Source of the DNA: Clostridiales bacterium
GTDB taxonomy: Bacteria > Bacillota > Clostridia > Oscillospirales > Oscillospiraceae
NCBI GenBank assembly: GCA_019422005.1
Contig: JAHZEF010000003.1
Location: forward strand, 28,768-50,315
DNA: 21,548 bases
Direction: 5' to 3'
In this document: in pieces, positions 1 to 7,970 of the stretch
How positions within the stretch are numbered: position 1 is the stretch's first letter
Layout of the letters: each line of letters starts with the position of its first letter
Made by a program: the position numbers and the translations under genes
Notes under the pieces: model-generated
Told to the model about the DNA's origin: nothing
The model's database searches: none
What the model saw: the letters and a program-made list of their open reading frames with translations, nothing else

Positions 1-311
1 TGTGCATCGCGCGCACCCTGCTGAAGCAGCCAAAAATCCTGATCTTTGACGACTCCACCAGCGCGGTGGACATGGCGACAGAGGCTGACATCCGCGCCGC
101 TCTGGCCCGCCTCCGGCATGTCACAAAGCTGATCATCGCCCAGCGGGTCACCTCCGTCATGGATGCCGATCAAATCATCATTCTGGAGGACGGCCGGATC
201 CATGCCTGCGGCACCCACAGCCAGCTGCTCCGCAGCGATCCCATCTACCAGGAACTTTATGCATCCCAGACGAAAGGAGGGGAAAGCGATGGCCCGCACA
301 CCGAACCGTAA
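1..311 (+). CDS. ABC exporter half-transporter, degenerate-site subunit (5' truncated by window edge)
   Basis: This is the C-terminal end of a nucleotide-binding domain, read in frame from base 3 to a stop at 309-311. The start and membrane domain lie outside the window. The visible part opens in the helix after the ABC signature (CIARTLL), then Walker B LIFDD followed by D-loop SAVD, then the switch region IIAQR. Asp stands where the catalytic Glu is expected, and Gln where the switch His is expected. That pair marks the degenerate half of heterodimeric type IV exporters (family knowledge: TM287/288, BmrC/BmrD, TmrA/TmrB). The complete protein at 2951-4696 has the same two substitutions and is the best model for the missing part. 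The downstream partner starts inside this gene (23-base overlap), so the two are translationally coupled. Substrate unknown. Confidence 0.9.
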   Translation, partial: CIARTLLKQPKILIFDDSTSAVDMATEADIRAALARLRHVTKLIIAQRVTSVMDADQIIILEDGRIHACGTHSQLLRSDPIYQELYASQTKGGESDGPHTEP

Positions 312-2130
312 GCGTCCGAAGGATCTCCGCTTCACGCTTCGCGCGCTGTTCTCCTATCTGGGCCGCCACAGCCTCCTCCTTCTGACAGTCGCCCTCCTGG
401 CGGCGGTCAGCGCGGGCGCCAATCTTCTGGGGACCTATATGATCCGCCCGGTGGTCAACAGCCTGATCGGCGGCGACCGGGGTGCGCTTGCCCGCGGCGT
501 CGCCGTGACGGCGCTGATCTATGCAGCCGGCGTCCTTGCCGCTTTCGGCTACACGCAGACCATGGTCCGCGCCGCGCAAAAGGTGCTCTTTGACATCCGG
601 CGGGACCTCTTCGCCCACCTGCAGACGCTGCCGCTGCGCTTTTTTGACAGCCGGCGGCACGGCGACACCATGAGCTATTTCACCAATGATGTGGATACCG
701 TCTCCGATGCGCTGAACAACAGCTTCGCCATGGTGATCCAAAGCCTGATTCAGATGGTCGGCATCCTTGTCCTGCTCTTCATTCTCAATTGGCGGCTCTC
801 TCTCCTGGTGGTTCTGGGATACGCGGCCATGTTCCTCTATATCCACGCTTCCGGCCGGCGCAGCAAGGCCGGCTTCTCCCGGCAGCGGGAATGCCTGGGC
901 GACCTGGACGGCTATATCGAGGAGTTGGTCAACGGCCAGAAGGTGGTCAAGGTATTCCGCCACGAGGAGGAAAACCTCCGGATATTCCGGGAAAAAAACG
1001 AACGTCTGCGCAGGGCGGGAACCAGTGCGCAGAGTTACGCCGCCACCATGATCCCGGCCGTGGTCAGCATCTCTTACGTCAACTATGCCCTGGTGGCAGT
1101 ACTCGGCGGCATCATGGCGCTCCGCGGCTCCGCCGACGTCGGCAGCCTGGTCAGCTATCTGGTTTTTGTCCGCCAGGCGGCGCTGCCGATCAACCAGTTC
1201 ACGCAGCAGGGCAATCTCCTGCTGGCGGCTCTGGCCGGCGCCGAGCGGATCTTCGAGGCCATGCGCACGCCTTCAGAATGCGACGCGGGAGAAATCCAGC
1301 TGGTTAATGTCCGGGAAGACTGCGGCACATGGATCGCCTGCCCGGAAAAAACCGGCTCCTGGGCCTGGCAGAAACCCGACGGGGCCCTGATCCCCCTGCG
1401 CGGAGACGTGCGCTTTCACGACGTACTGTTCGGCTATCAGGAGCAGCAGGCCATTTTGCAGCATATCAGCCTGTATGCAAAGCCGGGACAAAAGATCGCC
1501 TTTGTCGGCTCCACCGGCGCCGGAAAAACCACCATCACCAACCTGATCAACCGCTTCTACGACGTGCAGGAGGGCTCCATCACCTATGACGGGATCGACG
1601 TCCGGCAAATCCGAAAGGACGCGCTGCGGCGCTCGCTGGGCATTGTCCTGCAGGACACGCATCTGTTTTCCGGGACCATTGCAGACAACATCCGTTTCGG
1701 CAAGCTGGACGCCACCGACGAAGAGGTGATCCGGGCCGCCAAAATCGCGGGCGCCCACTCTTTCATCCGCCGCCTGCCCAACGGTTACGATACGCAGATC
1801 AGCGCCGACGGCTCCAGCCTTTCCCAGGGCCAGCGGCAGCTGCTGGCCATCGCCCGGGCCGCTGTGGCCGATCCGCCGGTTCTGATCCTCGACGAAGCCA
1901 CCTCCAATATCGACACCCGGACCGAACGCCTGATCGAACAGGGCATGGACCAGCTGATGGAGGGGCGGACCGTCTTTGTCATCGCCCACCGGCTGAGTAC
2001 CGTCCGGAATGCGGACGCCATCCTGGTTCTGGAACACGGCAGGATCATCGAACGCGGCGACCATGCTTCCCTGCTGGCACTCCGCGGAGAATACTATCAG
2101 CTCTACCACGGCATGTCCGAACTCTCCTGA
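289..2130 (+). CDS. ABC exporter half-transporter, catalytic subunit of first pair
   Basis: A 613-residue membrane-domain plus NBD half-exporter, expected to form a heterodimer with the preceding gene. The ATG at 289 was chosen because an AGGAGGGG ribosome site (276-283) sits just upstream; an in-frame ATG at 163 lies deep inside the preceding gene and has no such site. The first ~300 residues hold the six-helix transmembrane domain. The NBD has Walker A GSTGAGKTT (407-415), signature LSQGQ (511-515, Gln for the usual second Gly), Walker B with canonical Asp535-Glu536 and switch His567. The canonical Glu and His complement the degenerate partner, as expected for one active and one inactive ATP site. 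Between membrane domain and NBD (about residues 330-380) is an extra linker containing WAWQKP, shared in modified form with the protein at 4686-6593. Exported substrate (drug, peptide or lipid) cannot be told. Confidence 0.93.
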   Translation: MARTPNRKRPKDLRFTLRALFSYLGRHSLLLLTVALLAAVSAGANLLGTYMIRPVVNSLIGGDRGALARGVAVTALIYAAGVLAAFGYTQTMVRAAQKVLFDIRRDLFAHLQTLPLRFFDSRRHGDTMSYFTNDVDTVSDALNNSFAMVIQSLIQMVGILVLLFILNWRLSLLVVLGYAAMFLYIHASGRRSKAGFSRQRECLGDLDGYIEELVNGQKVVKVFRHEEENLRIFREKNERLRRAGTSAQSYAATMIPAVVSISYVNYALVAVLGGIMALRGSADVGSLVSYLVFVRQAALPINQFTQQGNLLLAALAGAERIFEAMRTPSECDAGEIQLVNVREDCGTWIACPEKTGSWAWQKPDGALIPLRGDVRFHDVLFGYQEQQAILQHISLYAKPGQKIAFVGSTGAGKTTITNLINRFYDVQEGSITYDGIDVRQIRKDALRRSLGIVLQDTHLFSGTIADNIRFGKLDATDEEVIRAAKIAGAHSFIRRLPNGYDTQISADGSSLSQGQRQLLAIARAAVADPPVLILDEATSNIDTRTERLIEQGMDQLMEGRTVFVIAHRLSTVRNADAILVLEHGRIIERGDHASLLALRGEYYQLYHGMSELS

Positions 2131-2285
2131 AGCCCGCCGCGCCGCGGCGTACGGCCGGCAGGGGCATGCGGAAGCGCCGCAGGGGCGCAGGCGCTGCCCC
2201 GGGAGCCCGGCAGGCGGAGGCACCGCCCATCCGGAGGCTGCCGGCGCCGGCCTGCGATTCCTTCCGGCGCCGTGCCCCGCCGGCC

Positions 2286-2331
2286 TTCGGCATTCTGTCC
2301 ACAGAACGGCCGCCCTGCCGAACCGTCTTTT
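2286..2331 (+). terminator. Possible terminator after first ABC pair
   Basis: TTCGGCA (2286-2292) pairs with TGCCGAA (2316-2322). An inner perfect repeat TTCTGT-CC-ACAGAA lies at 2293-2306, and a T-rich run TCTTTTT follows at 2326-2332. The rest of the 310-base gap from 2131 is very GC-rich, and I see no gene in it. The long loop makes this a weaker hairpin than the others in the window. Confidence 0.4.
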
Positions 2332-2359
2332 TCCAGTTTCACGAAATTCCCGCTTTCCA

Positions 2360-2388
2360 TTGACAAACCCGGAAAAATGCGGTAGGAT
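2360..2388 (+). promoter_or_regulatory. Sigma-A type promoter of marR
   Basis: A perfect -35 TTGACA (2360-2365), a 17-base spacer and a -10 TAGGAT (2383-2388). The predicted start falls inside the operator-like repeat at 2390-2407, so MarR binding there would block transcription. Confidence 0.75.
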
Positions 2389-2389
2389 T

Positions 2390-2407
2390 CTGTTCGCCCC
2401 CTAACAA
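2390..2407 (+). promoter_or_regulatory. MarR operator-like site 1
   Basis: CTGTTCGCCCCCTAACAA is an imperfect inverted repeat with TGTT and AACA arms eight bases apart, placed directly on the marR start region. A close relative with shared TGTTCGC and TAACAA blocks occurs at 2891-2908 in front of the ABC genes. The repeat is seen directly; the assignment to MarR is inferred from position. Confidence 0.6.
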
Positions 2408-2440
2408 ACAACGCGGTCAGGAAGTTGAGGCGATGGCGAA

Positions 2441-2869
2441 ATGGACCGTGACTACGGCGCATGGATCAATATGCTGTCACACAAGCTGAAAAAGCGGATG
2501 AACGCCGCTCTGGCGGATCTCAGCATCACCGGCGTGCAGAGCCGCATCATGCATTACATCATCAAGCACTGTCAGGACGGGCCGGTGTTTCAGAAAGATG
2601 TGGAGGACGCCTTCGGCCTGAGCCGCTCTACGGCCACAGGCATTCTGCAGCTTCTCGAGCGGGACGGCATCATCCGCCGGGAGAGCGTCAGCTTTGACGC
2701 CCGCCTCAAAAGCCTGGTGCCCACCGAGCGCGCGCTGCAGCTGGACTGCCAGGTCCGGGCGGCTGCCAGAGAGATCGAAGGCGTGATCACCCGGGACATC
2801 TCGCCGGGCCAGCTGCAGGTTTTCCTCGAGGTCGTCATCCGGATGTCCGACAATCTGGATGCGCCGTGA
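2441..2869 (+). CDS. MarR family transcriptional regulator
   Basis: A 142-residue MarR-type winged-helix regulator, the usual family length. The DNA-binding core runs from about residue 30 to 95, with the recognition segment VEDAFGLSRSTATGILQLLERDGII followed by the wing RESVSFDARLKSLVPT. The terminal helices, which dimerise in this family, complete the protein. The start at 2441 has GAGG at 2427-2430, ten bases upstream. An ATG at 2433 is out of frame. The gene stands between two exporter pairs and is followed after 81 bases by the second pair. MarR proteins of this kind commonly repress adjacent exporters and are released by small ligands, often the exported compounds. Operator-like repeats sit both over its own promoter and between it and the downstream exporter, suggesting autoregulation plus control of 2951-6593. 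The effector is unknown. Confidence 0.92.
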   Translation: MDRDYGAWINMLSHKLKKRMNAALADLSITGVQSRIMHYIIKHCQDGPVFQKDVEDAFGLSRSTATGILQLLERDGIIRRESVSFDARLKSLVPTERALQLDCQVRAAAREIEGVITRDISPGQLQVFLEVVIRMSDNLDAP

Positions 2870-2890
2870 GCCGGGTTTTCCCCCGTTATT

Positions 2891-2908
2891 TTGTTCGCAG
2901 CATAACAA
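2891..2908 (+). promoter_or_regulatory. MarR operator-like site 2, upstream of second ABC pair
   Basis: TTGTTCGCAGCATAACAA has perfect TTGTT/AACAA arms with eight bases between, and shares the TGTTCGC and TAACAA blocks with site 1 at 2390-2407. A TATAAA (2909-2914) directly follows and could be a -10 box, with only a weak -35 (TTATTT, 2887-2892). MarR binding here could therefore block a second promoter that serves the exporter genes alone. Confidence 0.6.
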
Positions 2909-2950
2909 TATAAACCATTTGAAGATATTAGAAAAGGAAGGAATGATTTG

Positions 2951-4696
2951 ATGATCCGGGTATTGGCCCGAAGTATTCGGGAATACAAAAAATCCTCCGT
3001 GCTCACGCCCGTCCTCGTCGTGGGCGAGGTAATTCTCGAATGCCTGATCCCGTTTCTGATCGCCAATCTGGTCAATGAAATCAAGGCAGGCTGCTCCATG
3101 GACGTGATCATCCGGTATGGGCTGACGCTGTTTGTCATGTCGGTGCTTTCCCTGGCGCTGGGCGCCGCGGCAGGCTCCACCTGCGCCATGGCCAGCTGTG
3201 GCTTCGCCCGCAACCTGCGCAAGGATATGTTCCGCTCCATTCAGGGCTACTCATTTGAAAATATTGACAAGTTCTCCGTCTCCAGTCTGGTGACGCGGCT
3301 GACCACGGACGTCACCAACGTGCAGAACGCCTATATGATGCTGATCCGGACGGCGATCCGCTGTCCGCTGATGCTGATCTTTTCCTTCGTAATGGCGTTC
3401 ATCATGGGCGGAAAGCTGGCGCTGATTTTTGTACTGGTCATCCCGGTCCTCTCGGCCGGCCTGATCCTGGTGATCCGCAAAACCATGCCGCTTTTCCGCC
3501 GCGTGTTCAAAAAATACGACGCGCTGAACAACTCCGTGCAGGAAAATATCAAGGGCATGCGCGTGGTCAAATCCTATCTCCGCGAAGCGTTTGACAAGCA
3601 GAAGTTCAATGCCGCCGCGGAAGATGTGCGGGCCGATTTCACCAAGGCCGAACGCATTCTGGCCTTCAACAACCCGCTGATGCAGTTCTGCGTCTACGCC
3701 GCCATGGTGTTTGTTCTGTCCTACGGTTCCTATACGGTCATCACCACCCGGGGGCTGAATCTGGACGTAGGCCAGATGTCCGCCATGCTGACCTATAACT
3801 TCCAGGTCCTTATGAGCCTGATGATGCTTTCCATGGTATTCGTCATGATCACCATGGCGGAGGAATCCGCCAAGCGGATCGTGGAAGTCCTCTCCGAGCA
3901 GAGCGTCCTGCAGAGCCCGGAGCACGCCGTCACCCTGGTAAAAGACGGCTCCATCGATTTTGAGGGCGTCAGCTTCAAGTATGCCAAGCGTGCCGAGCGC
4001 ATGGCGCTGTCGGGCGTTGACCTTCACATCCGCTCCGGCGAAGTAATCGGCATCATCGGCGGCACCGGCTCTTCCAAATCCACGCTGGTGCAGCTGATCC
4101 CCCGCCTTTACGACGCCACGGAAGGCGTTGTCCGCGTGGGCGGCGTGGACGTCCGGGACTACGACCTGGACGCTCTGCGCGATCAGGTGGCCGTCGTACT
4201 GCAGAAAAACGTATTGTTCTCCGGCACCATCAAGGAAAATCTGCGCTGGGGCAACCCCGGCGCCACTGACGAAGAGCTGATGGAAGCCTGCCGCCTTGCA
4301 CAGGCCGATGAGTTTATCCGTCAGTTCCCCGACGGCTACGACACCTATATTGAGCAGGGCGGCTCCAACGTATCCGGCGGCCAGAAGCAGCGGCTGTGCA
4401 TCGCCCGCGCGCTGCTGAAAAAGCCAAAGATCCTGATTCTGGACGATTCCACCAGCGCGGTGGATACCCGTACCGACGCGCTGATCCGCCAGGCCTTCCG
4501 TCAGTACATCCCGGAAACCACCAAGCTGATCATCGCCCAGCGCGTCGCTTCCGTACAGGACGCCGACCGCATCATTGTCATGGACGGCGGCGTGATCAAC
4601 GCGGTGGGAACCCACGAGGAGCTTCTGCAGTCCAACGAAATCTACCGCGAGGTCTATACCTCGCAGAACAAGGCAGGTGATCACGATGTCGCATAA
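2951..4696 (+). CDS. ABC exporter half-transporter, degenerate-site subunit of second pair
   Basis: A complete 581-residue half-exporter. The ATG at 2951 is preferred over the adjoining in-frame TTG at 2948 because AGGAAGG (2935-2941) is better spaced to it. The N-terminal ~310 residues are the transmembrane domain. The NBD has Walker A GGTGSSKST (370-378), an intact signature VSGGQ (474-478), Walker B ending Asp498-Asp499 (Asp for the catalytic Glu) and Gln530 in place of the switch His. In the heterodimer its Walker A and B would face the partner's altered LSQGQ signature to form the non-hydrolysing site, while its own VSGGQ completes the active site with the partner's Glu558 and His589 (family knowledge applied to visible residues). 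The next gene begins 11 bases before this stop. It is probably controlled by the upstream MarR. Confidence 0.94.
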   Translation: MIRVLARSIREYKKSSVLTPVLVVGEVILECLIPFLIANLVNEIKAGCSMDVIIRYGLTLFVMSVLSLALGAAAGSTCAMASCGFARNLRKDMFRSIQGYSFENIDKFSVSSLVTRLTTDVTNVQNAYMMLIRTAIRCPLMLIFSFVMAFIMGGKLALIFVLVIPVLSAGLILVIRKTMPLFRRVFKKYDALNNSVQENIKGMRVVKSYLREAFDKQKFNAAAEDVRADFTKAERILAFNNPLMQFCVYAAMVFVLSYGSYTVITTRGLNLDVGQMSAMLTYNFQVLMSLMMLSMVFVMITMAEESAKRIVEVLSEQSVLQSPEHAVTLVKDGSIDFEGVSFKYAKRAERMALSGVDLHIRSGEVIGIIGGTGSSKSTLVQLIPRLYDATEGVVRVGGVDVRDYDLDALRDQVAVVLQKNVLFSGTIKENLRWGNPGATDEELMEACRLAQADEFIRQFPDGYDTYIEQGGSNVSGGQKQRLCIARALLKKPKILILDDSTSAVDTRTDALIRQAFRQYIPETTKLIIAQRVASVQDADRIIVMDGGVINAVGTHEELLQSNEIYREVYTSQNKAGDHDVA

Positions 4697-6593
4697 CAGC
4701 CGGAAGCCCTCCGCTTCCCGCAAGGGGATTCTGCTGCGTCTGTTCCGTACGCTGCTGCAGTTCTACCCGGTGCTCCTCCCGGTGGTCATTGTCTGCATCG
4801 TGTTCAACGCCATTGTCAACGCGCTGCCGGCCGTGTTCATGCAGAACATCATCGCCATCGTCGAGCAGAACTGGCAGTCCGGCGATTGGGCCGCCGTATC
4901 CGGGCAGGTGGTCCGGCTGGTGGGGCTGCTCTGCCTGTTTTACGTCCTGAGCCTGGCCGCCGGCCTCACATTCACCCAGCTGATGGCCGTAATCACCCAG
5001 GGTTCCCTGGCGAAGCTGCGGGAAAAAATGTTCAACGGGATGCAGGACCTTCCCGTCAAATATTTTGACACGCACAACCACGGCGATATCATGAGCTACT
5101 ACACCAACGACATCGATACCCTGCGGCAGATGATTTCCCAGAGCTTCCCCCAGCTGCTGCTCTCCTCCATCGTCGTGCTGTCCGTTCTGGTGATCATGGT
5201 CTATTACAGCCTCTGGCTGACGCTGGTGGTTGTGGCCGGCGTGGTTCTGATGACCTGGATCATCAAAAAAATCGGCGGCGGCTCCGCCAAATACTTCCTG
5301 CGCCAGCAGCAGGCCCTGGGACGCACCGAAGGCTTCGTGGAAGAAATGATGAACGGCCAGAAGGTGATCAAGGTCTTCTGTCACGAGCAGGCGGCAATGC
5401 AGGACTTTGACGCCATCAACGACGCCCTGTTCTCCGACGCCCGCAAGGCCAACCGGTATGCCAATATGCTGATGCCCATCCTGAACAACCTGGGCTATGT
5501 ACTGTATGTCATTGTCGCCGTTCTGGGCGGCGCGCTGCTGCTGAGCGGCGCTTCCAACGTCAGCATCTCCGGCCTCGCCTTCAGCATCAGCATCGTGGTG
5601 CCGTTCCTGAATATGACCAAGCAGTTCGCCGGCAATATCGGCCAGGTTTCCAACCAGCTCAACGCCGTGGTCATGGGCCTCGCCGGCGCCCAGCGCATCT
5701 TTACGCTGATCGACGAGCAGCCCGAGACCGACGAGGGGTATGTCACGCTGGTCAACGCCAGAGAGACCGCCGACGGCCAGCTGGTGGAGAGCGACGAGCG
5801 TATGAACGTCTGGGCCTGGAAGCATCCCCACAGCGACGGCACCGTCAGCTATACCCGCCTGACCGGCGACGTCCGGTTCTTCGACGTGGATTTTGGCTAC
5901 AACCCCAACAAAATCGTACTGCACAACATTTCGCTGTACGCAAAGCCGGGGCAGAAAATTGCCTTCGTCGGTTCCACCGGCGCCGGCAAGACCACAATTA
6001 CCAACCTGATCAACCGGTTCTACGATATTGCCGACGGCAAAATCCGCTATGACGGCATCAACATCAACAAAATCCGGAAATCCGATCTGCGCCGCAGCCT
6101 CGGCGTCGTTCTGCAGGATACCAATCTGTTCACCGGTACCGTAATGGAAAACATTCGCTACGGCCGTTTGGACGCCTGCGACGCCGAGTGCATCGCCGCC
6201 GCGCAGCTGGCCGGCGCCCACGACTTCATCACCCGGCTGCCGCAGGGCTACGATACGCCTCTCAGCGGAAACGGCGCCAACCTCAGCCAGGGGCAGCGGC
6301 AGCTGCTGGCCATCGCCCGGGCCGCCGTGGCCGACCCGCCGGTGATGATTCTGGACGAAGCGACTTCCTCCATCGATACCCGGACGGAGGCCATCGTCCA
6401 GCAGGGCATGGACGCGCTGATGACCGGACGCACCGTCTTTGTCATCGCCCACCGTCTGAGCACCGTGCAGAATGCCGACGCAATCCTTGTTCTGGATCAC
6501 GGCCGGATCATTGAGCGCGGTACCCACGAAGAGCTGCTGGCCCTGAAGGGCACATACTACCAGCTGTATACCGGCGCGCTGGAACTGGATTAA
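4686..6593 (+). CDS. ABC exporter half-transporter, catalytic subunit of second pair
   Basis: A 635-residue partner of the preceding subunit. An in-frame GTG at 4677 lies within the ribosome site AGGCAGG (4671-4677), so the ATG at 4686 is the likely start. It overlaps the upstream gene by 11 bases. The membrane domain occupies about the first 320 residues. A linker (about 335-395) carries VNARE and WAWKHPHSDG, an insertion also present in shortened form in the protein at 289-2130. NBD motifs are Walker A GSTGAGKTT (429-437), signature LSQGQ (533-537), Walker B Asp557-Glu558 and switch His589. The strong resemblance to 289-2130 in motifs, linker and order indicates that the two pairs arose by duplication or parallel recruitment. 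The transported substrate is unknown; MarR linkage suggests a toxic or signalling small molecule (inference). Confidence 0.94.
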   Translation: MSHNSRKPSASRKGILLRLFRTLLQFYPVLLPVVIVCIVFNAIVNALPAVFMQNIIAIVEQNWQSGDWAAVSGQVVRLVGLLCLFYVLSLAAGLTFTQLMAVITQGSLAKLREKMFNGMQDLPVKYFDTHNHGDIMSYYTNDIDTLRQMISQSFPQLLLSSIVVLSVLVIMVYYSLWLTLVVVAGVVLMTWIIKKIGGGSAKYFLRQQQALGRTEGFVEEMMNGQKVIKVFCHEQAAMQDFDAINDALFSDARKANRYANMLMPILNNLGYVLYVIVAVLGGALLLSGASNVSISGLAFSISIVVPFLNMTKQFAGNIGQVSNQLNAVVMGLAGAQRIFTLIDEQPETDEGYVTLVNARETADGQLVESDERMNVWAWKHPHSDGTVSYTRLTGDVRFFDVDFGYNPNKIVLHNISLYAKPGQKIAFVGSTGAGKTTITNLINRFYDIADGKIRYDGININKIRKSDLRRSLGVVLQDTNLFTGTVMENIRYGRLDACDAECIAAAQLAGAHDFITRLPQGYDTPLSGNGANLSQGQRQLLAIARAAVADPPVMILDEATSSIDTRTEAIVQQGMDALMTGRTVFVIAHRLSTVQNADAILVLDHGRIIERGTHEELLALKGTYYQLYTGALELD

Positions 6594-6601
6594 ACGCCGT
6601 T

Positions 6602-6635
6602 TCCCCGGGATCCGCAGGGCAGATCCCGGGGATTT
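6602..6635 (+). terminator. Hairpin terminator of the second ABC pair
   Basis: A perfect 11-base inverted repeat, TCCCCGGGATC (6602-6612) and GATCCCGGGGA (6622-6632), with a 9-base loop, starts nine bases after the stop codon. Only a short T run follows (TTT, 6633-6635), so termination may be partial. Confidence 0.65.
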
Positions 6636-6755
6636 CTGCAGCCGCGCCGCCCCGGAACGGCTCCGCGCCGGCCGGCTTCCGCCGGGCTTTCCCCGCCCAT
6701 CGCTTCGGCAGGGGCGTTAATTCAAATTATCCTGCCAAAAATGCAAATATAAAAC

Positions 6756-6784
6756 CAGACTTCTCCCCGGCGCCGTGCTATGAT
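6756..6784 (+). promoter_or_regulatory. Possible promoter of the methyltransferase gene
   Basis: A good -10 TATGAT (6779-6784) lies about 30 bases before the start codon, with only a partial -35 match (CAGACT, 6756-6761) at a 17-base spacing. I saw no B12-box-like element in the 220-base gap upstream, which is otherwise GC-rich with an AT-rich patch at 6718-6756. Confidence 0.4.
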
Positions 6785-6814
6785 AGAGGCAATTAAAAAA
6801 GGAGGAATTCATCC

Positions 6815-7828
6815 ATGAAGCGCAACATGTATCAGTGGGCCGCGTCGCTCAACGGCCCCGGTCCCAAAAAGACCACACCTGTGCTTTCCTTCCCCGCCAT
6901 TCAGCTGATGGATATTACGGTTCGGGAGCTGATCTCCAGCAGCGACCTGCAGGCCCGCGGCATGAAGCTGATTGCAGACCGCGTGCCCAGCGGCGCCTCC
7001 GTCAGCCTCATGGATCTGTCTGTGGAGGCGGAATGCTTCGGCTCCACCATCCGCTTCAGCGACGACGAGGTCCCCACCGTGGTGGGCGCTGTCGTCACTT
7101 CCGAGGAAGCCGCCGAAGCCCTTCCTGTCCCCGCCGTCGGCGACTGCCGGACCGGCATTTATATCGAGGCCATTGAAAAAGCGGTGAAGCTGATTGAAGA
7201 CCGGCCGGTCCTTGCCGGCGTGATCGGTCCTTTCTCTCTGGCAGGCCGCCTGATGGACGTCTCCGAGGCCATGGCCAACTGCTACGACGAGCCGGACATG
7301 GTGCACATCCTGCTTCGGAAGGCCACTGAATTCCTGATCGCATATATCCAGGCCTACAAGGCCGTGGGCGCCAACGGCGTCGTCATCGCCGAGCCGCTGG
7401 CCGGCCTGCTCTCACCGGCGCTGGCACAGGAGTTCTCCGCAGATTACTGCCGGCAGATCGTGGACGCCGTACAGGATGAAAACTTCCTCGTTGTCTATCA
7501 CAACTGCGGCAACACCGCGATTCTGACCATCGACTCCATCCTGTCGTGCGGTGCAAAGGTCTACCACTTCGGCAACGCCATCGACATGGCGGAAATGATG
7601 CCGCATATTCCCGCGGACGTCATCGCCATGGGCAATATCGATCCTGCCCGTGAATTCCGCAACGGCACGCCGGAGTCCATCCGCGCCAGCACGCTGTCTG
7701 TTATGGAAGCATGCTGCAAATACGACAATTTCGTCATCTCCTCCGGCTGCGATATTCCGCCCATGTCCAAATGGGAGAATATCGACGCATATTTCGCCGC
7801 CGTCTCGGAGTTTTACGCCGGAATGTAA
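6815..7828 (+). CDS. URO-D superfamily methyltransferase, MtaA/CmuA-like
   Basis: A 337-residue protein of the uroporphyrinogen decarboxylase fold, closest by eye to the MtaA/CmuA branch that moves methyl groups between corrinoids and thiols. In that branch a zinc ion activates the thiol and is held by a His-X-Cys pair and a later Cys. Here His229-Asn-Cys231 (in VYHNCGNT) and Cys312 (in SSGCDIPP) match. True HemE is instead recognised by an N-terminal arginine-rich substrate motif, which is absent. GGAGG at 6801-6805, nine bases before the ATG, supports the start. The gene stands alone between terminators, with no corrinoid protein, partner methyltransferase or activation protein beside it. 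Its methyl donor and acceptor are therefore unknown. It could serve demethylation of a host or plant methyl compound, or thiol methylation. Confidence 0.82.
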   Translation: MKRNMYQWAASLNGPGPKKTTPVLSFPAIQLMDITVRELISSSDLQARGMKLIADRVPSGASVSLMDLSVEAECFGSTIRFSDDEVPTVVGAVVTSEEAAEALPVPAVGDCRTGIYIEAIEKAVKLIEDRPVLAGVIGPFSLAGRLMDVSEAMANCYDEPDMVHILLRKATEFLIAYIQAYKAVGANGVVIAEPLAGLLSPALAQEFSADYCRQIVDAVQDENFLVVYHNCGNTAILTIDSILSCGAKVYHFGNAIDMAEMMPHIPADVIAMGNIDPAREFRNGTPESIRASTLSVMEACCKYDNFVISSGCDIPPMSKWENIDAYFAAVSEFYAGM

Positions 7829-7880
7829 TCCGCACGCCACAGGCTTGGCGCCGGTATCCGGCGCCGCAGCCCAACAGAGC

Positions 7881-7922
7881 AAACAGCCATACAGGCCAAA
7901 ACGGTCTGTATGGCTGTTTTAT
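7881..7922 (+). terminator. Strong intrinsic terminator of the methyltransferase gene
   Basis: A 17-base stem, left arm 7881-7897 and right arm 7903-7919 with one G-T wobble, and a five-base loop AAAAC. The right arm runs into TTTT. It separates this gene from the convergent HD-domain gene. Confidence 0.9.
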
Positions 7923-7970
7923 CTGCGCCTTCCCGGCGGCAGAAGCGGACATGCGCAGGGGCAGGCTCCG

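Noticed and set aside
2131..2285. GC-rich stretch with several small open frames
   Set aside because: No ribosome site, no recognisable protein and many short self-complementary runs expected from GC content. Treated as non-coding.
3251..4723. A 490-residue open frame on the minus strand
   Set aside because: Antisense shadow of the ABC subunit at 2951-4696. No domain, no ribosome site and no promoter.
4596..6527. A 643-residue open frame on the minus strand
   Set aside because: It is antisense to the clear ABC subunit at 4686-6593. Its His/Asp/Gly-rich composition is what a GC-rich gene gives on its opposite strand, and it has no recognisable domain.
6594..6814. Possible cobalamin riboswitch before the MtaA-like gene
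   Set aside because: I looked for a B12-box-like GCCACTG and a long structured leader and found neither. The gap holds only the ABC terminator, GC-rich filler and a -10 box near the gene.
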